Positions 1 to 8,567 of a stretch of DNA of 64,000 nt are shown here, in pieces. Location of the stretch: assembly GCF_007559025.1 (NCBI RefSeq), contig NZ_CP041765.1, positions 3,345,501 through 3,409,500 of the forward strand. Reading direction: 5' to 3'. Under the pieces are notes generated by a model. That model was not told the origin of the DNA, did no database searches, and worked only from the letters and a program-made list of their open reading frames with translations. Within the stretch, counting starts at the first letter, position 1. Every line of letters begins with the position of its first letter. This DNA is from Tomitella fengzijianii (GTDB lineage Bacteria; Actinomycetota; Actinomycetes; Mycobacteriales; Mycobacteriaceae). Position numbers and translations under genes: made by a program.

Positions 1-786
1 GGCGAGCATCCCGACCTGTCGTTCGACCTCACCTGGCGGGGCTCGTTCCGCGCAGTGCTGGAGGACCGGCACCTGCTCATGGGAGGACTCAGGCCGAACC
101 TCGACGCCAGCCGGTTCGCGCAGCTCGGCTCGTGGGAGGGGACGCTGAGCGTGGACGGCGAGGACTTCGCCGTGGACCCGGCCGTGTGGATGGGCAGCCG
201 CGACCGGTCGTGGGGCATCCGGCCGTCTGGCGAGCCCGATCCGCTCGAGCGCACGGCCGAGCTGCGGCCCGACGGGTTCTGGTGGGTGTACTGCCCGCTG
301 CGGTTCGACGACTTCGCGATCGTCCTCATCGCGCAGGAGGACGGCGACGGGTTCCGCTCACTCAACTACGCGGTGCGCGTGGACCGCGACGGGGCCGTCG
401 AGCAGCTGGGCTGGCCGCGGTTCGAGATCTCCTACAAGCCCGGCACCCGCGAGATGGCGTCGGTGCGGATCCATCTCACCGACCGGCGCGGCGAACAGAC
501 CGTCATCGACCTCGAGCCCAAGACGTTCCTGACGCTGCAGATCGGCGCCGGCTACGGCAGCGATCCCGAGTGGAGCCACGGCCGGTGGATGGGCCGCGAC
601 TGGTCGCTGTCCTCCCGCTACGACACCGCCGCACCGGAGTTCGCGCAGCGCAAGACCAACGGCGTCGTCGAGTACGTGGTGCACGCGCGCTGCGGCGATG
701 CCGTCGGCTCGGGCATGTTCGAGCACCGGGTCGCCGGGCGGCACTCGCCTTCCGGCTTCGACTCCCCCACCGCCATGGCGCGCTGA
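1..786 (+). CDS. Hypothetical protein, 5' end outside window
   Basis: The open frame runs from the first base of the window without a start, so at least 261 residues belong to a protein that begins upstream; the ATG at 82 and GTG/CTG codons near 55 are internal. A D-R-S-W-G-x-R motif near base 205 and many aromatic beta-strand-like segments recall the CrtC/AttH-type lipocalin-like proteins and actinobacterial DUF7064/7065 families, but this is a weak impression only. No signal peptide or membrane segment is visible in the part present. It lies 73 bases before a solute-binding lipoprotein on the same strand. Function unknown. Confidence 0.7.
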   Translation, partial: GEHPDLSFDLTWRGSFRAVLEDRHLLMGGLRPNLDASRFAQLGSWEGTLSVDGEDFAVDPAVWMGSRDRSWGIRPSGEPDPLERTAELRPDGFWWVYCPLRFDDFAIVLIAQEDGDGFRSLNYAVRVDRDGAVEQLGWPRFEISYKPGTREMASVRIHLTDRRGEQTVIDLEPKTFLTLQIGAGYGSDPEWSHGRWMGRDWSLSSRYDTAAPEFAQRKTNGVVEYVVHARCGDAVGSGMFEHRVAGRHSPSGFDSPTAMAR

Positions 787-859
787 GCGGGCCGACCGGC
801 GCCGACCAGCACCCGAGCACCCCCGGCGCGTGAGCGCCCCCTACCCCCGAGGTGAAACC

Positions 860-2440
860 ATGCGCACCACCCGCGGTCTACTGATCGCCGCCACCGCGTC
901 CGCCCTCCTCCTCGCCGGCTGCAGCAGCGCCGGCACCACCGACTCCGCGCGCGACATCTCCGAGGTCACCGCGGGCCTGATCGACGATTCCGATTCCGCC
1001 GAGGGAGTCCAGGGCGGCACCATCTCCTACGCCCCTTTCTCCGGCGTCAGCACCCTCGACCCGGTGCGCCAGGACGGCGGATCGACGGGCGGCAGCCAGA
1101 TGGCCGCCATCTACGACCTGCTTGTGCGGTACGACTCGGCGTCCGACGAGTACGTGCCGCAGCTCGCCGCGGGGCTGGAGCCCAATGACGACGCCTCCGT
1201 CTGGACGCTCGCTCTCCGCGACGGCGTCACCTTCAGCGATGGCGCCCCGGTCGACGCCGAATCCGTCCGGTGGAGTGTGGAGCGGTATCTGACGAACAGG
1301 GGCACGCACGCGCAGCTTTGGTCGTCGGCGGTGGAGCGCATCGACGTCGTCGACCCGCTGACGGCCCGCATCGTCCTGACGAAGCCCTGGCCGCAGTTCC
1401 CTGCGCTGCTCGCGGCCGGACCGGGGATGATCGTGGCCCCGTCGTCCATGGCGACCGGCACGTTCCGCCCCATCGGCGCCGGGCCCTTCACCGTCGCGGA
1501 CTTCCAGCCGGGCACCGCGCTCACGCTGGCCGCGCGCGACGACTACTGGGGCGGTGCCCCGCCGCTGGACACACTGCGCTTCCCGGTGATCACCAGTGAG
1601 GACGGCCGGCTGGACGCGCTGCGCAACGGCGACATTGACGCGGCCTACATGCGCTCGCCCGACGTGGTGGCGGACGCGCTGAACACCGAGGACGCCGGCT
1701 ACCTCTACAACGCCAACATGGGCGCGGTGCTGGCGGTCAACCAGAGGCCCGGGCGCGCTGCCGCCGATCCGCTCGTCCGCCGAGCGATCGTCGCCGCCGT
1801 CGACCCGGACCTGTTCGACGACCGCGCCAACAAGGGCAAGGGCATGCCCGAAAGCGCGATGTTCGGGCAATGGTCGCGCTGGGGGCCGACGGAGACTGCC
1901 GGCTACGACCCGAACCTCGCCCGGCAGCTCCTCGCCGACGCAAAAGCCGGGGGCTACGACGGCACGCTCACCTACGTCGGTCTCAATGCCGCCTACGCGC
2001 AGTCGCACGCCCTCGCGATCCAGTCAATGCTGGAGGCCGTCGGCTTCACGGTGGAGCTCGATTTCAAGCCCAGCATGGCCGACCTCATCGCAGCCCTGTA
2101 TGCCAAGCACGACTTCGACATCGGCGAGTCCGGCTTCAACGTCGCGGACGAGGCCCCGTATGTGCGACTGTTCAGCAACCTGCACAGCGGCTCCAGCTCC
2201 AACGTGCTCGGCGTCGAAAGCCCGGAGGCCGATCGGCTGCTCGACCGGTTGCAGACGGCCGACGGCGACGAAGCGCGGCAGTCCGCGCTGGACGAACTGC
2301 AGTCGTGGGTGAACGCCGAGGCGCCGTTCGCGGCGCTCGGCGCCACGAAGAACCTCGTCGCCTGGCGGGGCGTCACCGACGTGGTGCCCAGTGCCGACGG
2401 GATCATGCTGTTCGGCGACGCGGCCCGGACCGAGGGGTGA
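860..2440 (+). CDS. ABC transporter substrate-binding lipoprotein (peptide/nickel family 5)
   Basis: A 526-residue secreted lipoprotein of the SBP_bac_5 family, which delivers peptides or similar small solutes to ABC importers. The N-terminus has two Arg, a hydrophobic stretch and the lipobox LLAGC, so Cys is expected to be acylated at the membrane surface. Family features such as the YDLLVRYD segment and a WTLALRDGVTFSDG stretch are clear. The ATG at 860 is preceded by GAGGTGA at a good distance; upstream in-frame starts lack a ribosome site. No permease or ATPase genes are adjacent, so it is an orphan binding protein here, followed directly by a nitronate monooxygenase. The substrate cannot be told from sequence. 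Confidence 0.9.
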   Translation: MRTTRGLLIAATASALLLAGCSSAGTTDSARDISEVTAGLIDDSDSAEGVQGGTISYAPFSGVSTLDPVRQDGGSTGGSQMAAIYDLLVRYDSASDEYVPQLAAGLEPNDDASVWTLALRDGVTFSDGAPVDAESVRWSVERYLTNRGTHAQLWSSAVERIDVVDPLTARIVLTKPWPQFPALLAAGPGMIVAPSSMATGTFRPIGAGPFTVADFQPGTALTLAARDDYWGGAPPLDTLRFPVITSEDGRLDALRNGDIDAAYMRSPDVVADALNTEDAGYLYNANMGAVLAVNQRPGRAAADPLVRRAIVAAVDPDLFDDRANKGKGMPESAMFGQWSRWGPTETAGYDPNLARQLLADAKAGGYDGTLTYVGLNAAYAQSHALAIQSMLEAVGFTVELDFKPSMADLIAALYAKHDFDIGESGFNVADEAPYVRLFSNLHSGSSSNVLGVESPEADRLLDRLQTADGDEARQSALDELQSWVNAEAPFAALGATKNLVAWRGVTDVVPSADGIMLFGDAARTEG

Positions 2441-2444
2441 TGGG

Positions 2445-3437
2445 GTGCCCGAGACCCCTCCGCTCCTCGCCCCCGGCGGGGCGCTGTGCGCCGACCGGCT
2501 GCGCGTTCCGCTCATCGCCGCGCCGATGCTCAGCGTGTCGGGCGTCGACCTGGCGGCCGCCGCGTGCCGGGCCGGCGTGGTGGGCGCGTTCCCCACGGCC
2601 AACGCCCGCAACGTCGACGAGCTCGACCGGTGGCTGACGACCCTCGACGGGGTCGTCGCCGCGGCTGCGGACGCCGGTACGCCCGCCGCGCCGTACGCGC
2701 CGAACCTCATCATCCGGCAGCCGCGCCTCGCCGACGACCTCGCCTGCCTCGCCCGGCACGCCGTCGAGCTCGTCATCACCAGCGTCGGCGCCCCCGGCGC
2801 CGTGATCGGCCCGCTGCACGACGCGGGCACCGCAGTGTTCGCCGACGTCGGCACCCTGCGGCACGCCGAGCGCGCGGTGGAGCAGGGGGCCGACGGGCTG
2901 ATCCTGCTCACCGCGGGAGCGGGCGGGCAGACGGGGTGGCTCAACCCGTTCGCCTTCGTGCGCGCGGTCCGCGGCTTCTTCGGCGGCCCGGTGGTGCTGG
3001 CCGGCGGGATCTCCGACGGTCATGCACTGTGGGCGGCGCGCACCGCCGGGTACGACCTGGCCTACATGGGCACCCGGTTCATCGCCGCCGAGGAGTCGCT
3101 GGCCTCCGACGGGTACCGGCGGATGCTCGTCGACGCCACCCTCGACGACGTCGTCCTCACCCGCGCGTTCACCGGGCTGCGCACCAACATGCTCGCGCCG
3201 TCGATCCGCGCCAACGGACTCGACCCGCAGCGGCTCGACGAGCAGATCACCGTGGCCGACTCAGCCCAGGTCTTCGGCAGCGCCGCGCCCCCGGGTCCGC
3301 GGCGCTACAAGGACATCTGGAGCGCCGGGCACTCGGTTTCCGGCGTGGCGGGCGTGCTCAGCGCTGCCGCGATCACGGAGCAGACGCAGCACGAGTACAA
3401 AGCGGCCCGTGAGGCCACGAGGAGGGAACTGCGATGA
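2445..3437 (+). CDS. Nitronate monooxygenase family flavoprotein
   Basis: A 330-residue FMN-dependent TIM-barrel enzyme of the nitronate monooxygenase (2-nitropropane dioxygenase) family, which oxidises alkyl nitronates or acts on related substrates. The N-terminal IAAPMLSVSG segment, the TAGAGGQTGW phosphate-binding region (about residue 160) and the LAGGISDG strand are typical. I chose GTG 2445, four bases after the upstream stop codon, because homologues begin with a short lead before the APM motif. The 3' end overlaps the next gene as ATGA, so it is cotranslated with an acyl-CoA synthetase. Such pairs are common in actinobacterial catabolic clusters; the real substrate is unknown. Confidence 0.88.
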   Translation: MPETPPLLAPGGALCADRLRVPLIAAPMLSVSGVDLAAAACRAGVVGAFPTANARNVDELDRWLTTLDGVVAAAADAGTPAAPYAPNLIIRQPRLADDLACLARHAVELVITSVGAPGAVIGPLHDAGTAVFADVGTLRHAERAVEQGADGLILLTAGAGGQTGWLNPFAFVRAVRGFFGGPVVLAGGISDGHALWAARTAGYDLAYMGTRFIAAEESLASDGYRRMLVDATLDDVVLTRAFTGLRTNMLAPSIRANGLDPQRLDEQITVADSAQVFGSAAPPGPRRYKDIWSAGHSVSGVAGVLSAAAITEQTQHEYKAAREATRRELR

Positions 3438-4999
3438 ACGAGCAGACGGCCGGCCGCGTTGGGGTGCATCAGCGCGGTCCCACGATGAACAGCGCCGTGT
3501 TCGCCGCGCTGCGCCGGTACCCGGATCGGGTCGCGTTCTCGTGGGACGGCGGCAGCCGCACGTACTGCGAGACCGCGGACGTCATCGGGCGGTTCCAGGC
3601 CGTGCTGTCGGCCCGCGGATGCGCACGCGGACAGGTGATCGGGCTGCTCGGCGGCAACCGGGCGGACGTCTGGTGCGCGGGAGCCGCGGCCGGTGGGCTG
3701 GGCATGGCTACCACGTGGCTGCACCCGCTCGGCGCCAACGCCGACCGGTTGTACCAGCTCGAGGATTCCGGGGCGTCGATGCTCATCGTCGACGAGCAGC
3801 GCTTCCCGGACCAGGGCGGCGAGCTGGCGGCGGCCTGCGCTGAGCGCGGCGTCGACGTGCTCTCGATCGGCCCGTCGGACTTCGCGCCGGACCTGGCGAC
3901 GCTCGCGCGCCGCCACGGACCGGCCCCCGTCGTCGACCTGGCCCGCCCGGACGACCTGTCCAACATCGGCTACACAGGCGGCACGACAGGCACGCCCAAG
4001 GGCGTCGAACGCAGCCACGCCGCCAACGCCGCGGTCACCGGCGCAGTGCTGGCCGGGTTCGAGTTGCCGCCCGTGCCGCGGTTCCTGGCGGCGGCGCCGA
4101 TCAGCCACGTCGGCGGATCCAAGGTGGTGCCCACGCTGATCCGCGGCGGCAAAGTGCACCTCGTCACCGGGTTCAGCCCGGAGGCGACGCTGGACGCGAT
4201 CGAACGGCACCGGCTCAACTGCACGCTGCTCGTGCCGTCGATGATCTACGCGCTGCTCGACTCGCCTGCGCTGCGCCGCGCCGACCTTTCCTCGCTCGAA
4301 CTCGTCCTCTACGGGGCCTCCCCGATCTCGCCCGACCGGCTCGGCGAGGGGCTGGACAGGCTGGGCCCGGTGTTCTCGCAGATGTTCGGGCAGACCGAGT
4401 GCTACCCGATCTCGCTGCTGCGACGCGACGAGCATCGGATGGACGAGCCCGGGCTTCTCGCGTCGTGCGGGTTCCCGCTTCCCGGCGTGTCCGTGTCGAT
4501 CCGCGGCGACGACGGCGCCGAGGTGCCCGACGGCGAGCCGGGCGAACTGTGCGTGCGCGGCGGACCCGTGATGGACCGGTACTGGAAGCGCCCCGACCTC
4601 ACCGCCGCGGCGCTGGCCAGCGGCTGGCTGCACACCGGCGACGTGGCACGCCGCGACGAGCGCGGCTACCTCTACATCGTGGACCGTATGAAGGACATGG
4701 TCATCTCCGGCGGCTTCAACGTGTATCCACGGGAGGTGGAGGACGTACTCGCCGCGCACCTCGCGGTGTCGGCGGCCGCGGTGTACGGCGTGCCCGATGC
4801 GCGCTGGGGCGAGGCAGTGACGGCAGCGGTGGTGCTGCGGCCCGGGGCGGTTGCGGGCGAGGCCGAGCTCATCGCGCACGTCCGCGAACGCAAGGGTCCT
4901 GTCCTCACGCCCAAGTCGGTGCGGATCGTCGACGCGCTGCCGCTCACCGCCGTCGGCAAGGTGGACAAGCGGCGGCTGCGGGACGGCGCCGCAGGCTGA
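3434..4999 (+). CDS. AMP-dependent acyl-CoA synthetase/ligase
   Basis: A 521-residue member of the ANL adenylating enzyme superfamily that activates a carboxylic acid with ATP and joins it to CoA. The phosphate-binding loop TGGTTGTPKG lies near residue 180, the QTECYP motif near 320, the GWLHTGD motif near 398 and the C-terminal catalytic Lys in TAVGKVDKRRL near 510. It overlaps the nitronate monooxygenase by four bases (ATGA), indicating one transcript. A second ATG at 3485 may be used. The gene ends just before a perfect inverted repeat that probably terminates it. The acid substrate is not predictable; FadD-like aliphatic or aromatic acids are both possible. Confidence 0.9.
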   Translation: MNEQTAGRVGVHQRGPTMNSAVFAALRRYPDRVAFSWDGGSRTYCETADVIGRFQAVLSARGCARGQVIGLLGGNRADVWCAGAAAGGLGMATTWLHPLGANADRLYQLEDSGASMLIVDEQRFPDQGGELAAACAERGVDVLSIGPSDFAPDLATLARRHGPAPVVDLARPDDLSNIGYTGGTTGTPKGVERSHAANAAVTGAVLAGFELPPVPRFLAAAPISHVGGSKVVPTLIRGGKVHLVTGFSPEATLDAIERHRLNCTLLVPSMIYALLDSPALRRADLSSLELVLYGASPISPDRLGEGLDRLGPVFSQMFGQTECYPISLLRRDEHRMDEPGLLASCGFPLPGVSVSIRGDDGAEVPDGEPGELCVRGGPVMDRYWKRPDLTAAALASGWLHTGDVARRDERGYLYIVDRMKDMVISGGFNVYPREVEDVLAAHLAVSAAAVYGVPDARWGEAVTAAVVLRPGAVAGEAELIAHVRERKGPVLTPKSVRIVDALPLTAVGKVDKRRLRDGAAG

Positions 5000-5010
5000 T
5001 CGCGTGCCCG

Positions 5011-5072
5011 CGTCGACCAAGCGGATCCCGCACGCGCGGAAGCGAAAACGTGCAGAATCCGCTTGGTCGACG
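5011..5072. repeat. RepA copy 1: perfect palindromic repeat between convergent genes
   Basis: Two 16-base arms, CGTCGACCAAGCGGAT (5011-5026) and its exact reverse complement (5057-5072), enclose a loop that holds a nested GCACG/CGTGC stem. The element lies between the ends of two convergent genes and could act as a bidirectional terminator. Related elements occur at 10240, 10967 and 57076, so this is a dispersed family rather than a one-off terminator. Confidence 0.85.
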
Positions 5073-5100
5073 CAATCCTTACCCATCCTCACCCCACCCC

Positions 5101-7758
5101 TCACCCCGCGGGCGCCGGCCTCGCCCCGCGCACCAGCCCCCCGGGCAGCGCGCCTGTGTGCTCGCCGTCGCGCAGCACCACCTCGCCGGCCACGATCGTC
5201 GCCCGGTACCCGGTGGCCGTCTGCATCAGCCGGCGCCCGCCGGTGGGCAGGTCGTAGCGCACCTCCGGGTGGTCGGCCTGCAGCGCGTCGAAGTCGATGA
5301 CGTTGATGTCGGCGCGGTAGCCGGGCCGCAGCAGCCCCCGGTCGCCCAGCCCCACCGCCGCCGCGGTGTCGGTCGTGTGCCGTTTGACCAGCCATTCCAC
5401 GGGGAAGCGCCGCCCGCGTGTGCGGTCGCGCCCCCAGTGCGTGAGCATCGTCGTGGTGAAGCTCGCGTCGCAGATGGCGCCGCAGTGCGCGCCGCCGTCG
5501 CCCAGCGCGGGCACGGTGCCCTCGCGCTCCAGCATCTCGCCCACCGCGTCCAGGCTTCCCTCGCTGTAGTTGAGCATCGGGAAGTAGAGCAGCCCGCCGC
5601 CCAGCATGGCGTCGTACGCGAACTCGGCCGCCGTCACCCCGGCACGCGCCGCGTGTGCGACCACCGAGTCCTCGGGGCCCGGCTCGTAGTTCGGCGGCGT
5701 TCCCAGCAGGTAGGTGTGCTCGAAGTCGGTGGCCAGCCGGTGCTGGAACGCGTTGGAGTCGTCGGGATCCGTCGCCAGCATCCGCGCGCGCACGTCCGGA
5801 TCGCGGAGCCGCGCCAGGCGTTCGGCAACGGGCAGGTCCGCAATCTCCCGGTGCACCGGATTGGCCGTGAACGGGTGCCAGCTCAGCTCCCAGCCCAGCA
5901 GCACCCCCACCGCGCGCGGCGCCACCTGCCCGGTCACCGGCAGACCCGTCTGCCCCGAGACCGCCGCCAGCCCGTCGAGCAGGTCGCGCCACTTGCCGGG
6001 CACGCGGTCGGCCTGCGTGATCGACACGGACGCGGGCCTCCCCGACTCCTCGACGATCGCGCGGACCAGCTCCATCTCCTCCGGCTGGTCCATGAAGTCG
6101 GAGATCAGATCGGTGACCCCGCCTCCCGCGTCGCGCAGCCCGGCCGCCAGCGCGACCAGCTCCGATCGGGGCGCGGTGAGGCTCGGCGTCGGCTCGCCCG
6201 CGACGGTCTTGTGCATGGCGGTGCGCGAGGTCGACCAGCCCAGGGCGCCCGCCCGCACCGCCTCGGCGATGATCGCGCGCATCCGTAACGTCTCGTCCTC
6301 GGTGGGCCGGGAGGTGTGGTCGCTGCCGCGCGCGCCCATCACGTAGGTGCGCACCGCGCCGTGCGGCACCTGCGCGGCGAAGTCGATGGCGTGCGGCGTG
6401 TCGATGGCGTCGAGATACTCGGGGAACGTCTCCCAGTCCCACGCGATGCCCTCCGCCAGAACGCTTCCGGGGATGTCCTCCACGCCCTCCATGAGCCCGA
6501 TCAGCCAGTCGCGGTCGGCCGCGCGCACCGGCGCGAAGCCCACCCCGCAGTTGCCCATCACCACCGTGGTGACCCCGTGCAGGGCCGACGGGGTGAGCAG
6601 CGGGTCCCACGTCACCTGGCCGTCGTAGTGGGTGTGGATGTCGACGAAGCCGGGCGTCACCAGCAGTCCCGACGCGTCGATCTCCCGGTGTCCCGCGCCC
6701 GCCACCGCACCCACCGCGGTGACGACGACGCCGTCGACGGCCACGTCCGCCGTGAACGGTGCGTCGCCGCCCCCGTCGATCACCGTGCCACCGCGGATCA
6801 CAAGGTCATGCGCCGGAACGGGGCCGAACACCTCCGCGCACAACCGCGCCGCCGCGGCGACGATCCGGTCCTGCGCCGCCGCCGCAGCCGGCGAGACGGC
6901 GGTGAACTGCAGGAACCCATGCGGCAGAGACGGAAACGCCAGGACCTCCGCCGGCGTCCCCGCCGCAGAGAGCGCGTCCGCGTAGGCGAGCCCTTCGTCG
7001 CGCAGCGGATCGTGGCCGCCCACCGCGAGCACCGCCGGCGGCGGCACGGACCCCGGGCCCACCGCGCGCAGCGGTGCCGCCCGCGGGCCGGAACGCAGCG
7101 GCTCTTCCGGACAGTAATGACCCCAGAACCAGCGCATCTCCTCCTCACCCAAGAACAGTGTGGACCTGGTGCGATACGAATCGCGGGTGAGGTCGCCGTC
7201 CACCACCGGGTAGACCAGCACCTGGCCCAGCACCCGCAGCCCGGGCGCGCCGGACGCCGCGCACACCGCGGCGAGGTTGCCGCCCGCACTGTCGCCGCTG
7301 AGCACGACGTCGGCATCGAGGCCCGACGCGCCGCCCGCCACCCACCGCAGGGCGGCCGCCGCATCGTCGAGCGCCGCGGGGAACGGGTGCTCGGGCGCCA
7401 GCCGGTAGCCGACGCTGACCACCGCCCGCCCCGTCCGGGCCGCCAAGTGCCTGCAGTAGGCGTCGGAATAGTCGAGGTCGCCGGTCACCCACCCGCCGCC
7501 GTGGAAGTGGACGATGGTCCCGCGCCCCGGAATCTCCGGGCGATAGATCCGCACCGGCGTCCCCCCGCTGGCGTCCGCCTGCCGCACCCGCACCGCCGCG
7601 GGTCCGGGCGCGCAGGTGGCGGCGGTGGCCAGGATCTTCTCGCGCGCCTGCTCCGGCGTGCCGTCGACCATCCGCGCGGCGCCCGCCTGCGCCATCTGCT
7701 CGACGACCCGTTGCAGCACGTCGTCCAGCGGCGCTTCCTCGATACCCGGTCTTGTCAT
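5101..7758 (-). CDS. Fusion of HSL-type esterase and N-acyl-D-amino-acid deacylase-like amidohydrolase
   Basis: One uninterrupted frame of 885 residues joins two enzymes. Residues about 10-312 are an alpha/beta-hydrolase of the hormone-sensitive-lipase family: oxyanion motif HGGGW (86-90), nucleophile Ser157 in GDSAGG, and the expected Asp250 and His280. From about residue 316 a D-aminoacylase/N-acyl-D-amino-acid deacylase amidohydrolase begins, with HTH metal ligands at 375-377, a GNCGVGF segment and a GDGGAH Asp. The ATG at 7758 directly abuts a promoter -10 element, so the message is probably leaderless; a longer start at 7788 would lie within the promoter. The partner genes are a TetR regulator and a divergent Baeyer-Villiger monooxygenase, so the esterase half may cleave the ester or lactone the monooxygenase makes. 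The role of the amidohydrolase half is unknown. Confidence 0.85.
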   Translation of the reverse strand: MTRPGIEEAPLDDVLQRVVEQMAQAGAARMVDGTPEQAREKILATAATCAPGPAAVRVRQADASGGTPVRIYRPEIPGRGTIVHFHGGGWVTGDLDYSDAYCRHLAARTGRAVVSVGYRLAPEHPFPAALDDAAAALRWVAGGASGLDADVVLSGDSAGGNLAAVCAASGAPGLRVLGQVLVYPVVDGDLTRDSYRTRSTLFLGEEEMRWFWGHYCPEEPLRSGPRAAPLRAVGPGSVPPPAVLAVGGHDPLRDEGLAYADALSAAGTPAEVLAFPSLPHGFLQFTAVSPAAAAAQDRIVAAAARLCAEVFGPVPAHDLVIRGGTVIDGGGDAPFTADVAVDGVVVTAVGAVAGAGHREIDASGLLVTPGFVDIHTHYDGQVTWDPLLTPSALHGVTTVVMGNCGVGFAPVRAADRDWLIGLMEGVEDIPGSVLAEGIAWDWETFPEYLDAIDTPHAIDFAAQVPHGAVRTYVMGARGSDHTSRPTEDETLRMRAIIAEAVRAGALGWSTSRTAMHKTVAGEPTPSLTAPRSELVALAAGLRDAGGGVTDLISDFMDQPEEMELVRAIVEESGRPASVSITQADRVPGKWRDLLDGLAAVSGQTGLPVTGQVAPRAVGVLLGWELSWHPFTANPVHREIADLPVAERLARLRDPDVRARMLATDPDDSNAFQHRLATDFEHTYLLGTPPNYEPGPEDSVVAHAARAGVTAAEFAYDAMLGGGLLYFPMLNYSEGSLDAVGEMLEREGTVPALGDGGAHCGAICDASFTTTMLTHWGRDRTRGRRFPVEWLVKRHTTDTAAAVGLGDRGLLRPGYRADINVIDFDALQADHPEVRYDLPTGGRRLMQTATGYRATIVAGEVVLRDGEHTGALPGGLVRGARPAPAG

Positions 7759-7775
7759 GAACTGGATTCTAGTTC
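7759..7775. promoter_or_regulatory. Probable TetR operator abutting the fusion-gene start
   Basis: A 17-base near-palindrome with arms GAACTGGA and TCTAGTTC around one central base (7 of 8 positions pair). It ends at the base before the ATG and covers the -10 element, so a bound repressor would block transcription. The nearest regulator is the TetR gene directly upstream, whose family binds dyads of this size; the link is inferred. Confidence 0.6.
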
Positions 7776-7795
7776 TACTGTGATCCACATGACAA
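7766..7795 (-). promoter_or_regulatory. Leaderless promoter of the esterase-amidohydrolase gene
   Basis: On the minus strand TTGTCA (7795-7790) and TAGAAT (7771-7766) are separated by 18 bases, and seven bases then separate TAGAAT from the ATG at 7758. That is the classic spacing for a sigma-70-type promoter starting transcription at or beside the start codon, common in actinobacteria. No ribosome-binding site is present, in agreement. Confidence 0.6.
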
Positions 7796-7866
7796 TGCCC
7801 AGGCCTCAGCGCGCTGCCGCGCCTACCGTGTCCGGCCCGGGACCCGCGCGGTCAGCCTCTGGGCCG

Positions 7867-8463
7867 TCACTCCTGGCGGGCGCCTGCGGGCCCTGCACCG
7901 AAGAGCAGGTCAACGAACCTGTCAACCAGCCGGTGCACCTCGCCGATCGACTGCCGGCCCTGCGCGAACCGTCCCAGCTGATGCACCAGCAGCGCCGCGG
8001 CCATCGCCACGACGTCGTCGCGGTCCGCCGCCGGCAGATCGGCGAGCCGTTCCCGGTACGAGGACACCACCTGGTCACTGAACTGGTCGAAGACTGCGCG
8101 CACCGCAGGGTCGGCGGACTGTTGCAGGAGCAGCTGCAATCGCAGGAACGAGGGGAAGACCTCGAAGCGACGGACGGAATGGTGCATCCGCGCCCGCAGT
8201 CGTTCGCCGGGCGGCCGGGCCGGGACCGGGTCTGCGGATTCCGTCTCCGCGTCAGCCGCGGACCACTCGCGCAGCACCACGGCGTACAGCTGTTCCTTGG
8301 ACGGGAAGTAGCGGTACACCGTGCCCAGCGCGACGCCCGCCTGCGCCGCCACGTCGCGAACCAGGATCGCCTCGTAGTCGTCCGCGGCGAGAAGGGCGCC
8401 GGCCGCGTCGACGATGCTCCCCCACCGCCGGCGCTGATACGGCGGAAGCGAATCCGGATCCAC
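7867..8463 (-). CDS. TetR/AcrR family transcriptional regulator
   Basis: A 198-residue DNA-binding repressor. The N-terminal helix-turn-helix is recognisable in VRDVAAQAGVALGTVYRYF (about residues 35-53), followed by an alpha-helical ligand-binding domain. I prefer the GTG at 8463 because GGAGG (8475-8471) lies seven bases upstream; the GTG at 8469 would leave only one base. It is transcribed away from the Baeyer-Villiger monooxygenase gene and toward the esterase-amidohydrolase gene. A dyad just before that gene is a candidate binding site; no copy of the dyad was seen in front of the monooxygenase. Confidence 0.88.
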   Translation of the reverse strand: MDPDSLPPYQRRRWGSIVDAAGALLAADDYEAILVRDVAAQAGVALGTVYRYFPSKEQLYAVVLREWSAADAETESADPVPARPPGERLRARMHHSVRRFEVFPSFLRLQLLLQQSADPAVRAVFDQFSDQVVSSYRERLADLPAADRDDVVAMAAALLVHQLGRFAQGRQSIGEVHRLVDRFVDLLFGAGPAGARQE

Positions 8464-8567
8464 GATCACCCCTCCGCTCCCGGACCGGCCCGCCCGATCC
8501 GTCCCGACCGATCATGCACGACATGCGCAACCCCCGCCCGCACGAACCCGAATCGAGGCCGCCGGAA

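Noticed and set aside
3305-6610. A 1101-codon minus-strand open frame
   Set aside because: It lies opposite and out of frame to well-supported genes and its product is the Arg/Ala/Gly-rich text typical of antisense frames in GC-rich DNA.
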